A stretch of DNA of 64,000 nt from Rickettsia canadensis str. McKiel. Lineage in GTDB: Bacteria > Pseudomonadota > Alphaproteobacteria > Rickettsiales > Rickettsiaceae. Under the pieces are notes generated by a model. It worked only from the letters and a program-made list of their open reading frames with translations. It ran no database searches and was not told where the DNA came from. Where the stretch lies: contig NC_009879.1 in the NCBI RefSeq assembly GCF_000014345.1, positions 945,501 through 1,009,500 of the forward strand, read 5' to 3'. A program made the position numbers and the translations under genes. Shown in pieces: positions 44,868-55,526 of this stretch; positions within the stretch are counted from its first letter, which is position 1, and each line of letters opens with the position of its first letter.

Positions 44868-45899
44868 ATGTCAAATACAGATAAAGAAAGAGCAATTGCC
44901 GCAGCACTCGCACAAATCGAAAAAAGCTACGGTAAAGGTTCAGTAATGAAACTAGGTCAGCGTCCAAATATTGATATAGAAGCTGTATCGACTGGCTCAC
45001 TTGGGCTAGATATGGCTCTTGGAATCGGCGGCGTTCCCAAAGGTAGAATCATTGAGATTTTTGGTCCTGAAAGCTCAGGTAAAACTACTCTAACATTGCA
45101 TCTAATTGCCGAAGCACAGAAAAAAGGTGGCACATGTGCTTTTATTGATGCCGAGCATGCTCTGGATCCTGCTTATGCTAAAAAATTAGGCGTAAATATT
45201 GATGAACTTATTATTTCACAGCCCGATACAGGTGAACAAGCCTTAGAAATTACTGATACTTTAATCCGTTCAGGCGGTATTGACATGGTAATAATAGATA
45301 GTGTCGCCGCTTTAGTACCTAAATCAGAAATTGAAGGAGAAATGGGTGATGCACAAATGGCATCTCAAGCAAGATTAATGAGCCAGGCTTTGCGTAAGCT
45401 TACCGCTTCAATTTCCCGTACTAACTGTATTGCCGTTTTCATCAACCAAATCAGAATGAAAATAGGAGTAATGTTTGGTAGCCCTGAAACTACAACAGGC
45501 GGTAATGCCTTAAAATTCTATGCTTCAGTTAGAATAGACATAAGAAGAATCGGTTCTATTAAAGATAAAGAAGAAGTAATAGGTAGCCAAACTAAAGTAA
45601 AAGTAGTTAAAAACAAAGTATCACCTCCATTTAAAACTGCAGATTTTGATATAATGTACGGCTCAGGTATTTCAAAAGAAGGTGAAATAATCGATCTTGG
45701 AGTTAAGCTTGATATTGTTGAGAAATCCGGTTCGTGGTTTTCCTATAATAACGTACGCATCGGTCAAGGTCGTGAAAACGTCAAACAATATTTAAAAGAA
45801 CATCCACAAATTGCCAACGAAATTGAGAAAATAATACGTGAAAAATCATCAAAAATTACTAATATGAATCTTGATCAAATGGAGGAAGAAAATGATTGA
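44868..45899 (+). CDS. recA: Recombinase RecA
   Basis: Homologous recombination and SOS recombinase. The 343 residues hold Walker [11 protein letters not shown] (about 66-75), [16 protein letters not shown], Walker B-like VIIDSVAAL, and the L2 loop region [21 protein letters not shown]. The C-terminus is acidic (MEEEND). GGGAATTT before the ATG is the ribosome site. The last 8 bases overlap the start of fabG, so recA-fabG are one transcript. No SOS box was recognised upstream. Confidence 0.98.
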   Translation: MSNTDKERAIAAALAQIEKSYGKGSVMKLGQRPNIDIEAVSTGSLGLDMALGIGGVPKGRIIEIFGPESSGKTTLTLHLIAEAQKKGGTCAFIDAEHALDPAYAKKLGVNIDELIISQPDTGEQALEITDTLIRSGGIDMVIIDSVAALVPKSEIEGEMGDAQMASQARLMSQALRKLTASISRTNCIAVFINQIRMKIGVMFGSPETTTGGNALKFYASVRIDIRRIGSIKDKEEVIGSQTKVKVVKNKVSPPFKTADFDIMYGSGISKEGEIIDLGVKLDIVEKSGSWFSYNNVRIGQGRENVKQYLKEHPQIANEIEKIIREKSSKITNMNLDQMEEEND

Positions 45900-46617
45900 T
45901 TTAACAGGCAAAACTTCTTTAATTACAGGAGCTTCAGGAGGTATAGGCGGAGCTATAGCGAGGTTACTACACAAACTCGGAAGCCATGTAATTATTAGTG
46001 GTAGTAATGAGGCAAAATTAAAATCCCTTGGAAATGTTTTAAAAGATCATTATACAATAGAAATATGCAACCTTGCAAATAAGGAAGAATGCAGCAATTT
46101 AATATCTAAAACATCAAAGCTAGATATTTTAGTATGTAATGCTGGTATTACTAGCGATATGCTAGCCATTAGAATGAAAAATGAAGATTTTGACAAAGTT
46201 ATTGATATTAATTTAAAAGCAAATTTTATTTTAAATCGTGAAGCAATAAAAAAAATGATGCAAAACAGGTATGGACGCATTATCAACATATCTTCAATAG
46301 TAGGGGTTTCAGGCAACCCTGGGCAAGCTAATTATTGTGCTGCTAAAGCAGGTTTAATCGGTATGACCAAATCACTCTCTTATGAAGTTGCAACCAGAGG
46401 TATTACGGTTAATGCAGTAGCTCCAGGATTTATTAAGTCTGATATGACCGATAAACTGAACGAAAAACAAAAAGAAATGATAGTACAGAAAATTCCGCTA
46501 GGTACTTACGGTATGCCGGAAGATGTGGCAAACACAGTCGCATTTTTAGCAAGCGATCAATCATCATATATTACCGGTCAAACTATACATGTAAACGGTG
46601 GTATGTTAATGGTATAA
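45892..46617 (+). CDS. fabG: 3-oxoacyl-ACP reductase FabG
   Basis: Short-chain dehydrogenase of fatty acid elongation. I use the ATG at 45892 ([20 protein letters not shown], 241 residues) which has GGAGGAAG six bases before it; the longer frame from 45871 lies within recA. Key residues: [12 protein letters not shown] (cofactor), [17 protein letters not shown] with catalytic Ser, YCAAKAG (Tyr-X3-Lys near 149) and the C-terminal VNGGMLMV. Overlaps the recA stop by 8 bases. Confidence 0.97.
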   Translation: MIDLTGKTSLITGASGGIGGAIARLLHKLGSHVIISGSNEAKLKSLGNVLKDHYTIEICNLANKEECSNLISKTSKLDILVCNAGITSDMLAIRMKNEDFDKVIDINLKANFILNREAIKKMMQNRYGRIINISSIVGVSGNPGQANYCAAKAGLIGMTKSLSYEVATRGITVNAVAPGFIKSDMTDKLNEKQKEMIVQKIPLGTYGMPEDVANTVAFLASDQSSYITGQTIHVNGGMLMV

Positions 46618-46628
46618 AAATTAATAAG

Positions 46629-46659
46629 ATTATTTTGTGCTAGCATAAAATAATTTTTT
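46629..46659 (+). terminator. Intrinsic terminator after recA-fabG
   Basis: ATTATTTTGTGC (46629-46640) and GCATAAAATAAT (46643-46654) pair over 12 positions (one G-T) with a tiny loop, followed by a run of T residues. This sits 12 bases after the fabG stop. Confidence 0.65.
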
Positions 46660-46791
46660 GTGCTAGAAGTTTTTGTAAAGATAAAATACTATGAATGTTT
46701 TAAATAAATATTCATATACAGTAAGAATAAAGCCTAATAGCTGAATAATCGTTACAGCTATACACTTAAATGATTTATGGAGTTTAAAATT

Positions 46792-47037
46792 ATGAGTACA
46801 ACGGACAAGATCGAGCAGAAAGTTATTGAAATGGTTGCTGAAAAGCTAAATAAAGATAAATCGATAATCACTACGGATTCAAGATTTATAGAAGATTTGA
46901 AAGCTGATAGCCTCGATACCGTAGAGTTAATGATGGCAATAGAAGTGGAATACGGTATTGATATACCTGATGATGAAGCAACTAAAATTAAAACTGTATC
47001 CGATGTTATACAATATATCAAAGAACGTCAATCTTAA
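46792..47037 (+). CDS. acpP: Acyl carrier protein
   Basis: An 81-residue acidic carrier. MSTTDKIEQKVIEMVAEKLN, then the phosphopantetheine site in KADSLDTVELMMA (Ser40), and DDEATKIKTVSDVIQYIKER. The ATG at 46792 is chosen over an ATG 15 bases earlier, because the family begins MSxxDKIEQKV. It is followed 36 bases later by fabF; its own promoter in the 46660-46780 gap is not clear. Confidence 0.97.
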   Translation: MSTTDKIEQKVIEMVAEKLNKDKSIITTDSRFIEDLKADSLDTVELMMAIEVEYGIDIPDDEATKIKTVSDVIQYIKERQS

Positions 47038-47073
47038 TCTGCATAAATTAAATCCCTATATAGATAATTTAAA

Positions 47074-48354
47074 ATGTCGAATCAAAGAGTAAATAAAAGA
47101 GTAGTGATTACCGGACTTGGACTTGTTACTCCTGTTGGACTTAATGTTAGTACATCTTGGAAAAATATTGTAAATGGGGTAAGCGGTATAAAAACTATTA
47201 CGGAATTTGACACTTCTAAACTTGCGTGTAAAATTGCCGGCTTTATAGATAACTCTGAGAAAGATGGTTTTAAACTTGAAAATTTCATACAGGATAATGA
47301 CGTTAATAGACTAAGTAAAATGGATAAATTTATCCATTACGGAGTAGCAGCCGCAACCGAAGCAGTTGAAGATAGTGGCTGGTTACCCGAAGATGAAAAA
47401 TCTCGTGATAGAACCGGTGTGGTATTAGGTTCAGGAATCGGCGGACTTAAAATGATCGAAGATACCTCTATCAAATTTTATCAAGAAAATAACGGCAAAG
47501 TTAGTCCATTCTTTATTCCAGCTTCATTAATTAATCTTTTATCGGGTCTTGTTTCTATAAAATATGGTTTTAGTGGCCCGAACCAAGCAGCAGTAACAGC
47601 TTGCTCTACAGGAGCACATGCTATAGGCGATGCTATGCGTATGATAAAACACGGCTATGTAGACGTTATGGTCGCAGGCGGTGCAGAAGCTCCCATTACA
47701 CCTGTTGGAGTTGCAGGTTTCGTCGCAGCTAGAGCTCTTTGTACTAAATATAACGATAATCCTGAAAAAGCATCAAGACCCTGGGATAAAGATCGCAGCG
47801 GCTTTGTTATGGGTGAAGGAGCAGGCGTTGTAGTTTTAGAAGAATATGAACATGCCGTAAATCGTGGGGCTAAAATTTACGGTGAAGTTATAGGATACGG
47901 TTCGACGGGTGATGCATATCATATGACAGCTCCACATCCTGAAGGTAGAGGAGCTTATAGAGCAATGAGAGACGCAATGCTAGATGCAGTTATCACTCCT
48001 GATATGATTGATTATATTAATGCACACGGTACTTCTACTAACCTTGGTGATGCAATTGAATTAAACGCTGTTCAAAAATTATTTTTAGAAGTTAATCCAA
48101 AAATTTTAATGTCTTCTACTAAATCATCAATAGGACATTTGCTTGGTGCAGCAGGAAGTGTTGAGTTTATCTTTTCAGCTCTTGCAATTAGAGATCAGAT
48201 TGCACCACCAACCTTAAACTTAGAAAAACCTATGGATGAGGTTAAAATAGATTTAGTACAATTAAAAGCTAGAGACACTAAAATAGACTATGTACTGTCT
48301 AATTCTTTCGGCTTTGGCGGTACTAATGCTAGTTTAGTGATTAAGAAGATTTAG
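47074..48354 (+). CDS. fabF: 3-oxoacyl-ACP synthase II (FabF)
   Basis: Condensing enzyme of fatty acid elongation. The 426 residues contain the catalytic triad: Cys in TACSTGAHAIGDA (near 176), His in NAHGTSTNLGDA, and His in SSIGHLLGAAG, along with VVITGLGLVTPVG at the N-terminus and NSFGFGGTNASLV at the C-terminus. It follows acpP in the same direction, giving a fabG / acpP-fabF cluster. An ATACTGT / ACAGTAT hairpin (48369-48393) lies just after the stop. Confidence 0.97.
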   Translation: MSNQRVNKRVVITGLGLVTPVGLNVSTSWKNIVNGVSGIKTITEFDTSKLACKIAGFIDNSEKDGFKLENFIQDNDVNRLSKMDKFIHYGVAAATEAVEDSGWLPEDEKSRDRTGVVLGSGIGGLKMIEDTSIKFYQENNGKVSPFFIPASLINLLSGLVSIKYGFSGPNQAAVTACSTGAHAIGDAMRMIKHGYVDVMVAGGAEAPITPVGVAGFVAARALCTKYNDNPEKASRPWDKDRSGFVMGEGAGVVVLEEYEHAVNRGAKIYGEVIGYGSTGDAYHMTAPHPEGRGAYRAMRDAMLDAVITPDMIDYINAHGTSTNLGDAIELNAVQKLFLEVNPKILMSSTKSSIGHLLGAAGSVEFIFSALAIRDQIAPPTLNLEKPMDEVKIDLVQLKARDTKIDYVLSNSFGFGGTNASLVIKKI

Positions 48355-48427
48355 TCTAAATCATTTTCATACTGTGGCCCATCTCTACAGTATCCATAAA
48401 AACAAATTTATAATGTGCATTTATATT

Positions 48428-48462
48428 TTTACTGAATCCCGCGATTAAGTCGCAGCATGAAA
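48428..48462. repeat. Fragment of a GATCACGGGATC-family palindrome
   Basis: TACTGAATCCCGCGATTAAG followed by TCGCAGCATGAAAAT; only one arm region remains. Confidence 0.5.
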
Positions 48463-48472
48463 ATTATCCTTC

Positions 48473-50145
48473 ATGACCCCAATTTATTACATTAAAAATG
48501 GTAATTTAAGTTTTGCAGATAAAATAATTTTATCTGATTTAGAGCTTTGTTTGTACAAAGGCGATAAGATTTTGTCTTATAGGTCGTATAACAGCTACGG
48601 AAAATCAAGCTTAATGAAAGTAATATCAGGTGATTATGAACTAGATAATGGCCGACTATTTCAAGATCCTTTAGTTACAACCGGTTATTTAAAACAAGAT
48701 ATTTCTATAAAAACTAATCTAAATGTTTATGATTTTGTCTTACAACAAACAGATAGTACAAAAAAAAATAGATAAATACCAAATCGATATAATCATAGAA
48801 AAATTACAAATTAGCGAAGTGGATAACTTATCCACCTATTCAGGTGGTCAACTTAGAAGAGCAAGCCTTGCTAAAACTCTAATATTAGAGCCGGGAATAT
48901 TATTACTAGATGAAACGACCAACCATCTAGATATTCGAACAATCGAGTGGCTAGAAGAATTTGTTAAATCTTATAATGGTGCTATTATTTGCATTAGTCA
49001 TGATAGGAACATTCGTCTCAAATGTTACTAATAAAATCTGGTGGCTTGATCGTAGGACTTTGCGTAAATCCGATAAAGGATTTAAATTTTTTGATGAATG
49101 GCAAACAACTAGATGTAAACGAAATCAAAAAAGGCTTGCGGAGTTGAAAGCCGAGCTATAACACAAGAACAGACTGAAAAACTAGCTCGTTCAACACAAA
49201 GAGTGAGGACGGAAAAGTAAATTCATTATTGAAGCAGATAATATTACTTTTAGTTATAAAAATACTAAAATTATTGATAATTTTAGCTTTCGTGTAAACA
49301 AAGGTGAGAAAATCGGCATAATCGGTACAAACGGTTCATGTAAATCTACCTTTATTAAATTACTTACAAAGCAGCTTACACCTGATTTAGGTAAAATTAC
49401 ATATGGCGGTAATTTAGATATTTCATATTTTGATCAACATAGAGAAAAACTAAACCTTAATCATACATTACAACAAACTTTATATTATCCTACAGGCGGT
49501 GATCAAGTATTTTTTCCAAACGGTAAAACTATGCATGTTGCCGGTTATTTAAAATAATTCATGTTTAATCCTAAACTACTTAATATAAAAACTGCTATTT
49601 TATCAGGCGGTGAAGCTAATAGGTTATTACTGGTAAAAATTTTAATAAATCCAGATAATTCATATTAGATGAACCAACCAATGACCTCGATATGGATCGT
49701 CTAGAAATTTTACTAGATATACTTCAGATTATTCAGGCACTTTAATCATAGTTAGCCATGATCGTGACTTTTTAGATAGGTTAGTTACTAGAACTTTAGT
49801 GTTCGCTCAAGGTAAATTCATGATCTAACAGGAGGTTATAAAGATAATAAGCAGTATTTTACTACGTCTTCTATAACTAAAAAAGCTTCAAAAGCACTAC
49901 AATCAACTTCTCAAAAAGACCATCCTAATAAAAAATTATCTTACAAATATCAGCGTTTGCTTGAAACATTATCAAATGATATTGAAAAATTAGAAATATC
50001 AATAAAAAGCTTAGAAACAGAACTTGAAAATGTTAATTTATATTTAGATAATCCTCAAAAATATAATCATATTACTAGCCAATTAATTAATGATCAAAAG
50101 ACACTAGACGAGTTATTAAATCAGTGGCTAGAAATACAAAATTAA
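48473..50145 (+). pseudogene. uup: Decayed ABC-F ATPase (Uup-like)
   Basis: Two ATP-binding halves are readable over several frames. First half: GDKILSYRSYNSYGKSSLMK, where Walker A has lost its GxxGxGKS glycine pattern, then LSTYSGGQLRRASLAK, ILLLDETTNHLDI and CISHDR. Second half: GEKIGIIGTNGSCKSTFIKL (Walker A with Gly-to-Cys), SYFDQH, LSGGEANRLLL and DEPTNDLD...VSHDRDFLDRL. The C-terminus is the Uup coiled coil (KLEISIKSLETELENVNLYL). Stops and frameshifts occur at about 48773, 49031, 49160, 49557, 49667 and 49730. The family acts on ribosomes or in transposon-excision control; this copy is non-functional. Confidence 0.88.
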
Positions 50146-50162
50146 TTTTTATTAAAATTTTC

Positions 50163-50191
50163 TTGACTTAATTATTAACTTTTGTTAACGT
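50163..50191 (+). promoter_or_regulatory. Possible promoter of the coiled-coil gene
   Basis: -35 TTGACT (50163-50168), 17-base spacer, -10 TAACGT (50186-50191). The -10 is weak. Confidence 0.4.
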
Positions 50192-50225
50192 TTCTTAGTG
50201 TTAATATTAAAGATGATTGGCATGG

Positions 50226-51293
50226 ATGTCTGATATAACAGCTACATTAAAATATAAATTCAATAATTTAAAAGAGTATCTTAAAAACTCTTATTCTCGC
50301 TCTCAAATAGAAGCAATTCTAGTAGAATTAAGTAGTTTGCAAAGCGAAGCAGCTTCATATGGCTTGAATTTTGATATATTAAATCTTAAAGAAAATGCTG
50401 AAGCTAAGATCAAAAATTTTGAATTAGAACAAAATATTGATAAAATTCAAACTCAAGAAGAAGAATTTCTAAAATCACAAAGAGCAATAAAACTTGCCAA
50501 AGCAGAAAGAGAAATCGTACAAAGAATTGCTGCACTTAATAATTTGCATAATGAATTTATAAAAGATATTACTAAAGATACTAAAAGAATTGAAGAAAGT
50601 AATAAACGTTTAGATAAGATCATAAATAAACTGGAAAAAGAAAACATTATTGATCATGAAGAGTTAAATCGGGCAATATTAACTCATGAAGAAATATTTA
50701 AACTAAATCAAGAACATAAAGTATTAAATCAAAACCATAAAAAAATAACTGAAGAACATAAACAAGCATATAAAGAATTAAATGAATTAAATTCAGCAAT
50801 AACAAATTTAACACAACAATTGCAAGAAAAAGGCTTAGCACCGGAAAAAGTGAAAGAATTAAAAGGAGAATTAGAATTCTACCAAGAAATGCTAAAAATA
50901 TATAAGCCATATGTAGAACAGATTGAAAATAGTAAAAAAATATTAGATCAAGCAATCATTAAACGTGAAAAAGAACAAAAAATAAATAAAGAGAAAATAA
51001 AGAAATTAGGAAGTGATATTAAAGAGTGTTATAAAAAAGAACCAGCAAAATATTTAGAAGCATATGAAAAATATGTAGCTCTAAAAAATCAGTGTAAAGC
51101 AATTGAGACAAATGGCGTTGTAAAGAATATAGAACATCATAATAAAGTAATAAATAAAATTAATGCGGACAAAACTAAATCTTTAGCTAATAAAATAAGA
51201 GAACAAATTCAAGTAAAAGATACTAATATTGGGAGTTTATCTCCTTCTCGTACTCCTAATAATCCTACAAATAATAAAACGAGAGGAATTTAA
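50226..51293 (+). CDS. Uncharacterised coiled-coil protein
   Basis: A 355-residue protein from the ATG at 50226 (MSDITATLKYKFNNL); a TTG nine bases earlier is less likely. Residues ~60-320 are almost entirely Lys/Glu/Asn/Ile-rich heptad-forming helix (e.g. KDTKRIEESNKRLDKIINKL, ITEEHKQAYKELNELNSAIT), with only a short non-helical C-terminus (SPSRTPNNPTNNKTRG) rich in Pro/Asn. No catalytic motif or membrane segment is seen. The 78-residue gene lies 18 bases downstream, so they form a unit. Function unknown; the SMC-like composition gives only structural clues. Confidence 0.75.
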   Translation: MSDITATLKYKFNNLKEYLKNSYSRSQIEAILVELSSLQSEAASYGLNFDILNLKENAEAKIKNFELEQNIDKIQTQEEEFLKSQRAIKLAKAEREIVQRIAALNNLHNEFIKDITKDTKRIEESNKRLDKIINKLEKENIIDHEELNRAILTHEEIFKLNQEHKVLNQNHKKITEEHKQAYKELNELNSAITNLTQQLQEKGLAPEKVKELKGELEFYQEMLKIYKPYVEQIENSKKILDQAIIKREKEQKINKEKIKKLGSDIKECYKKEPAKYLEAYEKYVALKNQCKAIETNGVVKNIEHHNKVINKINADKTKSLANKIREQIQVKDTNIGSLSPSRTPNNPTNNKTRGI

Positions 51294-51311
51294 CTAAGTA
51301 ATATTATTATT

Positions 51312-51548
51312 ATGTCTAAACTTAAAAATTTAACTCCTGAACAAAGAAAAGCAATTTTAGAAGCTGCAAAAGTAAAAGTTGAACAAGAACAGCAACAACA
51401 TAACGAAAGATTTCAAGAAGCTATACAAGCAAGTAGTCAAATCCACCAATATAATCAAGATTTAGCTAATGTTGTGGATAATGCTTATAAGACACAAGAT
51501 ACCAAACTTGCTGGTAAAGGTTCTAAAAGCGTGTGTGAAATTTTGTAG
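51312..51548 (+). CDS. Uncharacterised small helical protein
   Basis: A 78-residue protein: LTPEQRKAILEAAKVKVEQE then QQQHNERFQEAIQASSQI and a polar tail (GKGSKSVCEIL). Q/E-rich and predicted helical. It lies 18 bases after the coiled-coil gene and is probably co-transcribed with it. No family recognised. Confidence 0.6.
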   Translation: MSKLKNLTPEQRKAILEAAKVKVEQEQQQHNERFQEAIQASSQIHQYNQDLANVVDNAYKTQDTKLAGKGSKSVCEIL

Positions 51549-52025
51549 GGATAGCTATCTCTTTCTAAAAATGTTTTTATTCTGACGCCATAAAATAATG
51601 TCTGAGTGTCCATTTCAGGTAATGTAAATGGCGTCATTTCAATATAACCTATTCTATCTTTGCTAGTGTTTCAGAACCTGGTTTTATGAAGTCTCTTGAT
51701 ACACTATACCCAGTACCAAAATTTAATATCATTCGTATCAACAAGAACTCTTAAAATAGGAAATATATTTTGTTTTTTATACTGGATTTCATCAATAATA
51801 GCACATTCCTTTTAAATCAGACACAGCAAACATCAGTGCATTTAATCTTGCTAAATCTAAAGGATTTTCTCTAAAATATTTATTTTAGGAATATTATGAT
51901 GTTTAAAAAGAGTAGTTTTTCGCACTATCTTGGTCCTAACAAGACACAAACTTTATGAGTTTTAACATACTGTGTTAAAGACAGAAATACTATTCTAAAT
52001 CTATGAAATTTGGAAGCTTACCTTC
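51549..52025 (-). pseudogene. Decayed AAA_14/DUF4143-type ATPase gene
   Basis: Minus-strand fragments in order: KLPNFIDLE, VCVLLGPRQC (Walker A start 'ALLGPRQCGKTT'), NPLDLARLNALMF-VSDLKG (family 'LDLExPxDxxxL..P..xL'), then WMKSSIKNK, GTGYSVSRDFIKPGSETLAG (family 'GSASPDLLxxSSETLAGR'), IGYIEMTPFTLPEMD (family 'RIAYIELTPF'). Numerous stops; only about half of a full gene is left. The family is common in bacteria with unknown role. Confidence 0.7.
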
Positions 52026-52077
52026 TATAAGGTTCAGTATAATAGTATAAACACTTAGGAGCAAGTTAGTTAAGTTA

Positions 52078-52656
52078 TTATTGACTTTTTCTTCGCTCTG
52101 CAACTATAATCGCATGTATTTTTTTAAGCGTATGGTCAAAATCATCGTTAGTAACTACATAATCATACTCATTAGCGTGTGATATTTCATTTTGTGCTGA
52201 CTGCATACGTAACTTTATTGCTTCTTCATTATCGGTTGCTCTATTTCTTAAGCGTTGTTCCAGTACTTTAATACTAGGAGGCAATACAAATATAGCAACA
52301 ACATTAGTAGAACTTTTCTTAATACTTCTTGCTCCTTGCCAATCAATATCAAACAAAACATCCACACCTTGATTTAATAACATTTCAACATATTCTTTAG
52401 GCGTACCGTAATAATTATCGTATATTTTAGTATATTCAAGGAATTTATTTTGCTGAACTAATTCTTCAAACTCTACACCAGTCTTAAAGTAATAGTTTAT
52501 GCCCTCTACTTCTCCTAAACGTGGTTTTCTTGTAGTTACTGAAATAGATAAACGTAAATTATTATCTATTTTCAATAATGCTTTAGCTAAACTTGACTTA
52601 CCTGTACCTGAAGGAGAAGACAAAATTATAATCAGTCCTTTATTTTTTGTTCTCAT
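52078..52656 (-). CDS. gmk: Guanylate kinase
   Basis: Converts GMP to GDP. The 192-residue length is normal. P-loop SSPSGTGKSSLAKALL (about 13-28), SVTTRKPRLGEVEGINYYF with GMP-binding Arg and Tyr, GVDVLFDIDWQGARSIK, and the lid LRNRATDNEEAIKLRM. It is followed upstream by the small HTH gene ending 10 bases before it, in the same direction. Confidence 0.97.
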   Translation of the reverse strand: MRTKNKGLIIILSSPSGTGKSSLAKALLKIDNNLRLSISVTTRKPRLGEVEGINYYFKTGVEFEELVQQNKFLEYTKIYDNYYGTPKEYVEMLLNQGVDVLFDIDWQGARSIKKSSTNVVAIFVLPPSIKVLEQRLRNRATDNEEAIKLRMQSAQNEISHANEYDYVVTNDDFDHTLKKIHAIIVAERRKSQ

Positions 52657-52666
52657 ATTTTATGTT

Positions 52667-52900
52667 TTATTTTGTAGGTACTTTTCTTTTTATTACCTCA
52701 TCCATAGTACAATTAAAATATTTTGCTATTTTAAAAATAGTATCTATTTCAGGATTAAATTCACGATTAAATTCTGCTCGCATAATTCTACTAATGGTAG
52801 TATAAGGGATATCAGTAACTTGAGCAAGATATTTACGATCTATCTTTTCTTGTTTTAATTTTTCTTCTAAAAATTCTTTTACTTTAATAGCAAGTGCCAT
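52667..52900 (-). CDS. Small XRE-type helix-turn-helix protein
   Basis: A 77-residue protein with one helix-turn-helix: IDRKYLAQVTDIPYTTISRI followed by FNPEIDTIFKIAKYFNCTMD. This is the plan of antitoxin-type or Cro-like regulators. It is 10 bases upstream of gmk, so may be co-transcribed with it. No toxin partner is seen in the flanks. Its target is unknown. Confidence 0.65.
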   Translation of the reverse strand: MALAIKVKEFLEEKLKQEKIDRKYLAQVTDIPYTTISRIMRAEFNREFNPEIDTIFKIAKYFNCTMDEVIKRKVPTK

Positions 52901-53039
52901 ATTATATACCTCTGATCAATTTAAAGAATAGTATACGAAGTTCAATCGAGTATTACCAAACATTTTTTATAATTATAGGCAATTTATAAGTGCTTATACC
53001 AAATTAAAAACCTAATATTATAGAATTGCTACTTGAAAA

Positions 53040-53185
53040 CAGTCATGGTAATTCTTTTTTACTGATTGAAAGATACAAATATATCATCAATTTTAACGCG
53101 ACTTGTTTTGACTTCAATAAAAACAACTTCTTTATTACGTAATACAATAATATATCTATTTCGCCGACATAATAACATTTTCTAT
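53040..53185 (-). pseudogene. Remnant of a YraN/UPF0102-family gene
   Basis: The minus strand reads YYVGEIDI then, after a frame slip, IVLRNKEVVFIEVKTSRVKI, with DDIFVSFNQ and KRITMTVF following a stop. The UPF0102 family has 'RxGEIDLIxxxxxxLVFVEVKxR'. Only a fraction of the gene remains. Nearby 52901-53039 and 53186-53308 show nothing recognisable. Confidence 0.65.
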
Positions 53186-53308
53186 GATGAAGGATGTGAT
53201 AAAATTTGAATTTATAGATTATAATACAAATATATTTGGCATAATACAGACATAATCCTTTTGCATACTAGGTAAAATAAATTTAAAGATGAGCATTGTG
53301 GTATGGAT

Positions 53309-53430
53309 CTATGTCATTCGCGTAGAAGCGGGAATCCAGTAATCAAAAAGTATAAATACTATTAGTTTTTAAAACTATTCTGTTTAATTGCTGTTTTTTT
53401 AGATTCTCGCTTCCATGAGAAGGATATTGA
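53309..53430. repeat. CATTCCCGC-family palindromic repeat
   Basis: ATGTCATTCGCGTAGAAGCG and GGAATCCAGTAATCAAAAAG at the left, AGATTCTCGCTTCCATGAGA at the right. It borders the mreC stop. Confidence 0.75.
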
Positions 53431-53453
53431 GTGCAACTTTAAAAGAACAGAAA

Positions 53454-54293
53454 TTACTCTTTAGGCAATAATATCTGTACAAATTCCGTTTTAGATAGAT
53501 CAGCTGCTATATCTACTATAACGTCATGTTCCGTAACTTTAGACACATAACCTACTAAAATACCTGCAGGATAAATACGACCATGTCCAGAAGTTACTAT
53601 CTCCTCGTCTTTCTGTACTAAATGATTGTTAGGCAAGTATAAAATTTTACTATTATTATTATTACCTGCTAAAATACCTTGTTCTCTTGAAGCATTAGCT
53701 TTAATAGGTATTCTAGAATTAACATCGCTAATTAACATCACTTTAGCATAATTATTACTCACTTCTATTACTTTTCCTATTAATTTTCCTGAATTAACAA
53801 CGATTTGATCAGGCTCAATACCTTGCTTTTTACCTGCAGAAATCAAAGCAGTTCTAGAAAAAGGATTAAAGGAAACACTCAGTAATTTAGTAGTAACATA
53901 TTCAAATTCTTCTTCCTCAGCAATCTTTAACAAATCTTTTAATGCAATGTTTTCAGCTCTTAACGATTCTACTTCACTTTGCAAATGTTGTAATCTTGCT
54001 ATCTCAAGTTTAAGATCTACATTTTTTCGTTCTAAATCTTGAAAATAAACAAATTTTTGTGTTATTGAATTTATATATTCAAACACATCTTCATAAACTG
54101 CTAAACCAGTTGATAATATACTACCGGTTACCTCAAGAGCTATACTAGATATTTTTTTAGGTGTAGTAAAAAATAAATATATAGAAAATCCAAGCCCAAA
54201 TATAACAAAGAAACGCTTAAGAATATTTGATATTATTCTTATTAATTCTAACAAATTTGAAGAATTTTTAACTCTATTTGCAAGTATTGCCAT
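53454..54293 (-). CDS. mreC: Rod shape-determining protein MreC
   Basis: A 279-residue inner-membrane protein with an N-terminal transmembrane helix (VIFGLGFSIYLFF, about 31-43), a coiled coil (about 85-120) and a periplasmic beta-barrel region with VVNSGKLIGKVIEVSNNYAK, and LISDVNSRIPI, and GHGRIYPAGILVGYV. It scaffolds the elongasome with MreB. The start is 2 bases after the mreB stop, an operon arrangement. Confidence 0.95.
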   Translation of the reverse strand: MAILANRVKNSSNLLELIRIISNILKRFFVIFGLGFSIYLFFTTPKKISSIALEVTGSILSTGLAVYEDVFEYINSITQKFVYFQDLERKNVDLKLEIARLQHLQSEVESLRAENIALKDLLKIAEEEEFEYVTTKLLSVSFNPFSRTALISAGKKQGIEPDQIVVNSGKLIGKVIEVSNNYAKVMLISDVNSRIPIKANASREQGILAGNNNNSKILYLPNNHLVQKDEEIVTSGHGRIYPAGILVGYVSKVTEHDVIVDIAADLSKTEFVQILLPKE

Positions 54294-54295
54294 TT

Positions 54296-55351
<1,056 letters not shown>

Positions 55352-55382
55352 TCAATTCTAAAAACGCTTCTACACTAAACAA

Positions 55383-55526
55383 AAATTTAATATAGACGAA
55401 GTTTTATTTGAAAAAGAGCAAGAGGAGAATCGGAATTGTTGACCACAGCATAGATACTACGTGAGGATCAAAAATGAGAAGGAACAATGCCAATTTTTCA
55501 AATAAAACTTCGTCTATATTAAATTT
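55383..55526. repeat. Long palindromic element (gene-end family), best copy
   Basis: Positions 55383-55415 and 55494-55526 are perfect 33-base inverted repeats (AAATTTAATATAGACGAAGT... and its complement). The 78-base centre is not strongly paired. It overlaps the last codons and TAA stop of lptF/G (55519-55521). Related, more decayed copies are at 5432, 34173 and 57751. Confidence 0.95.
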
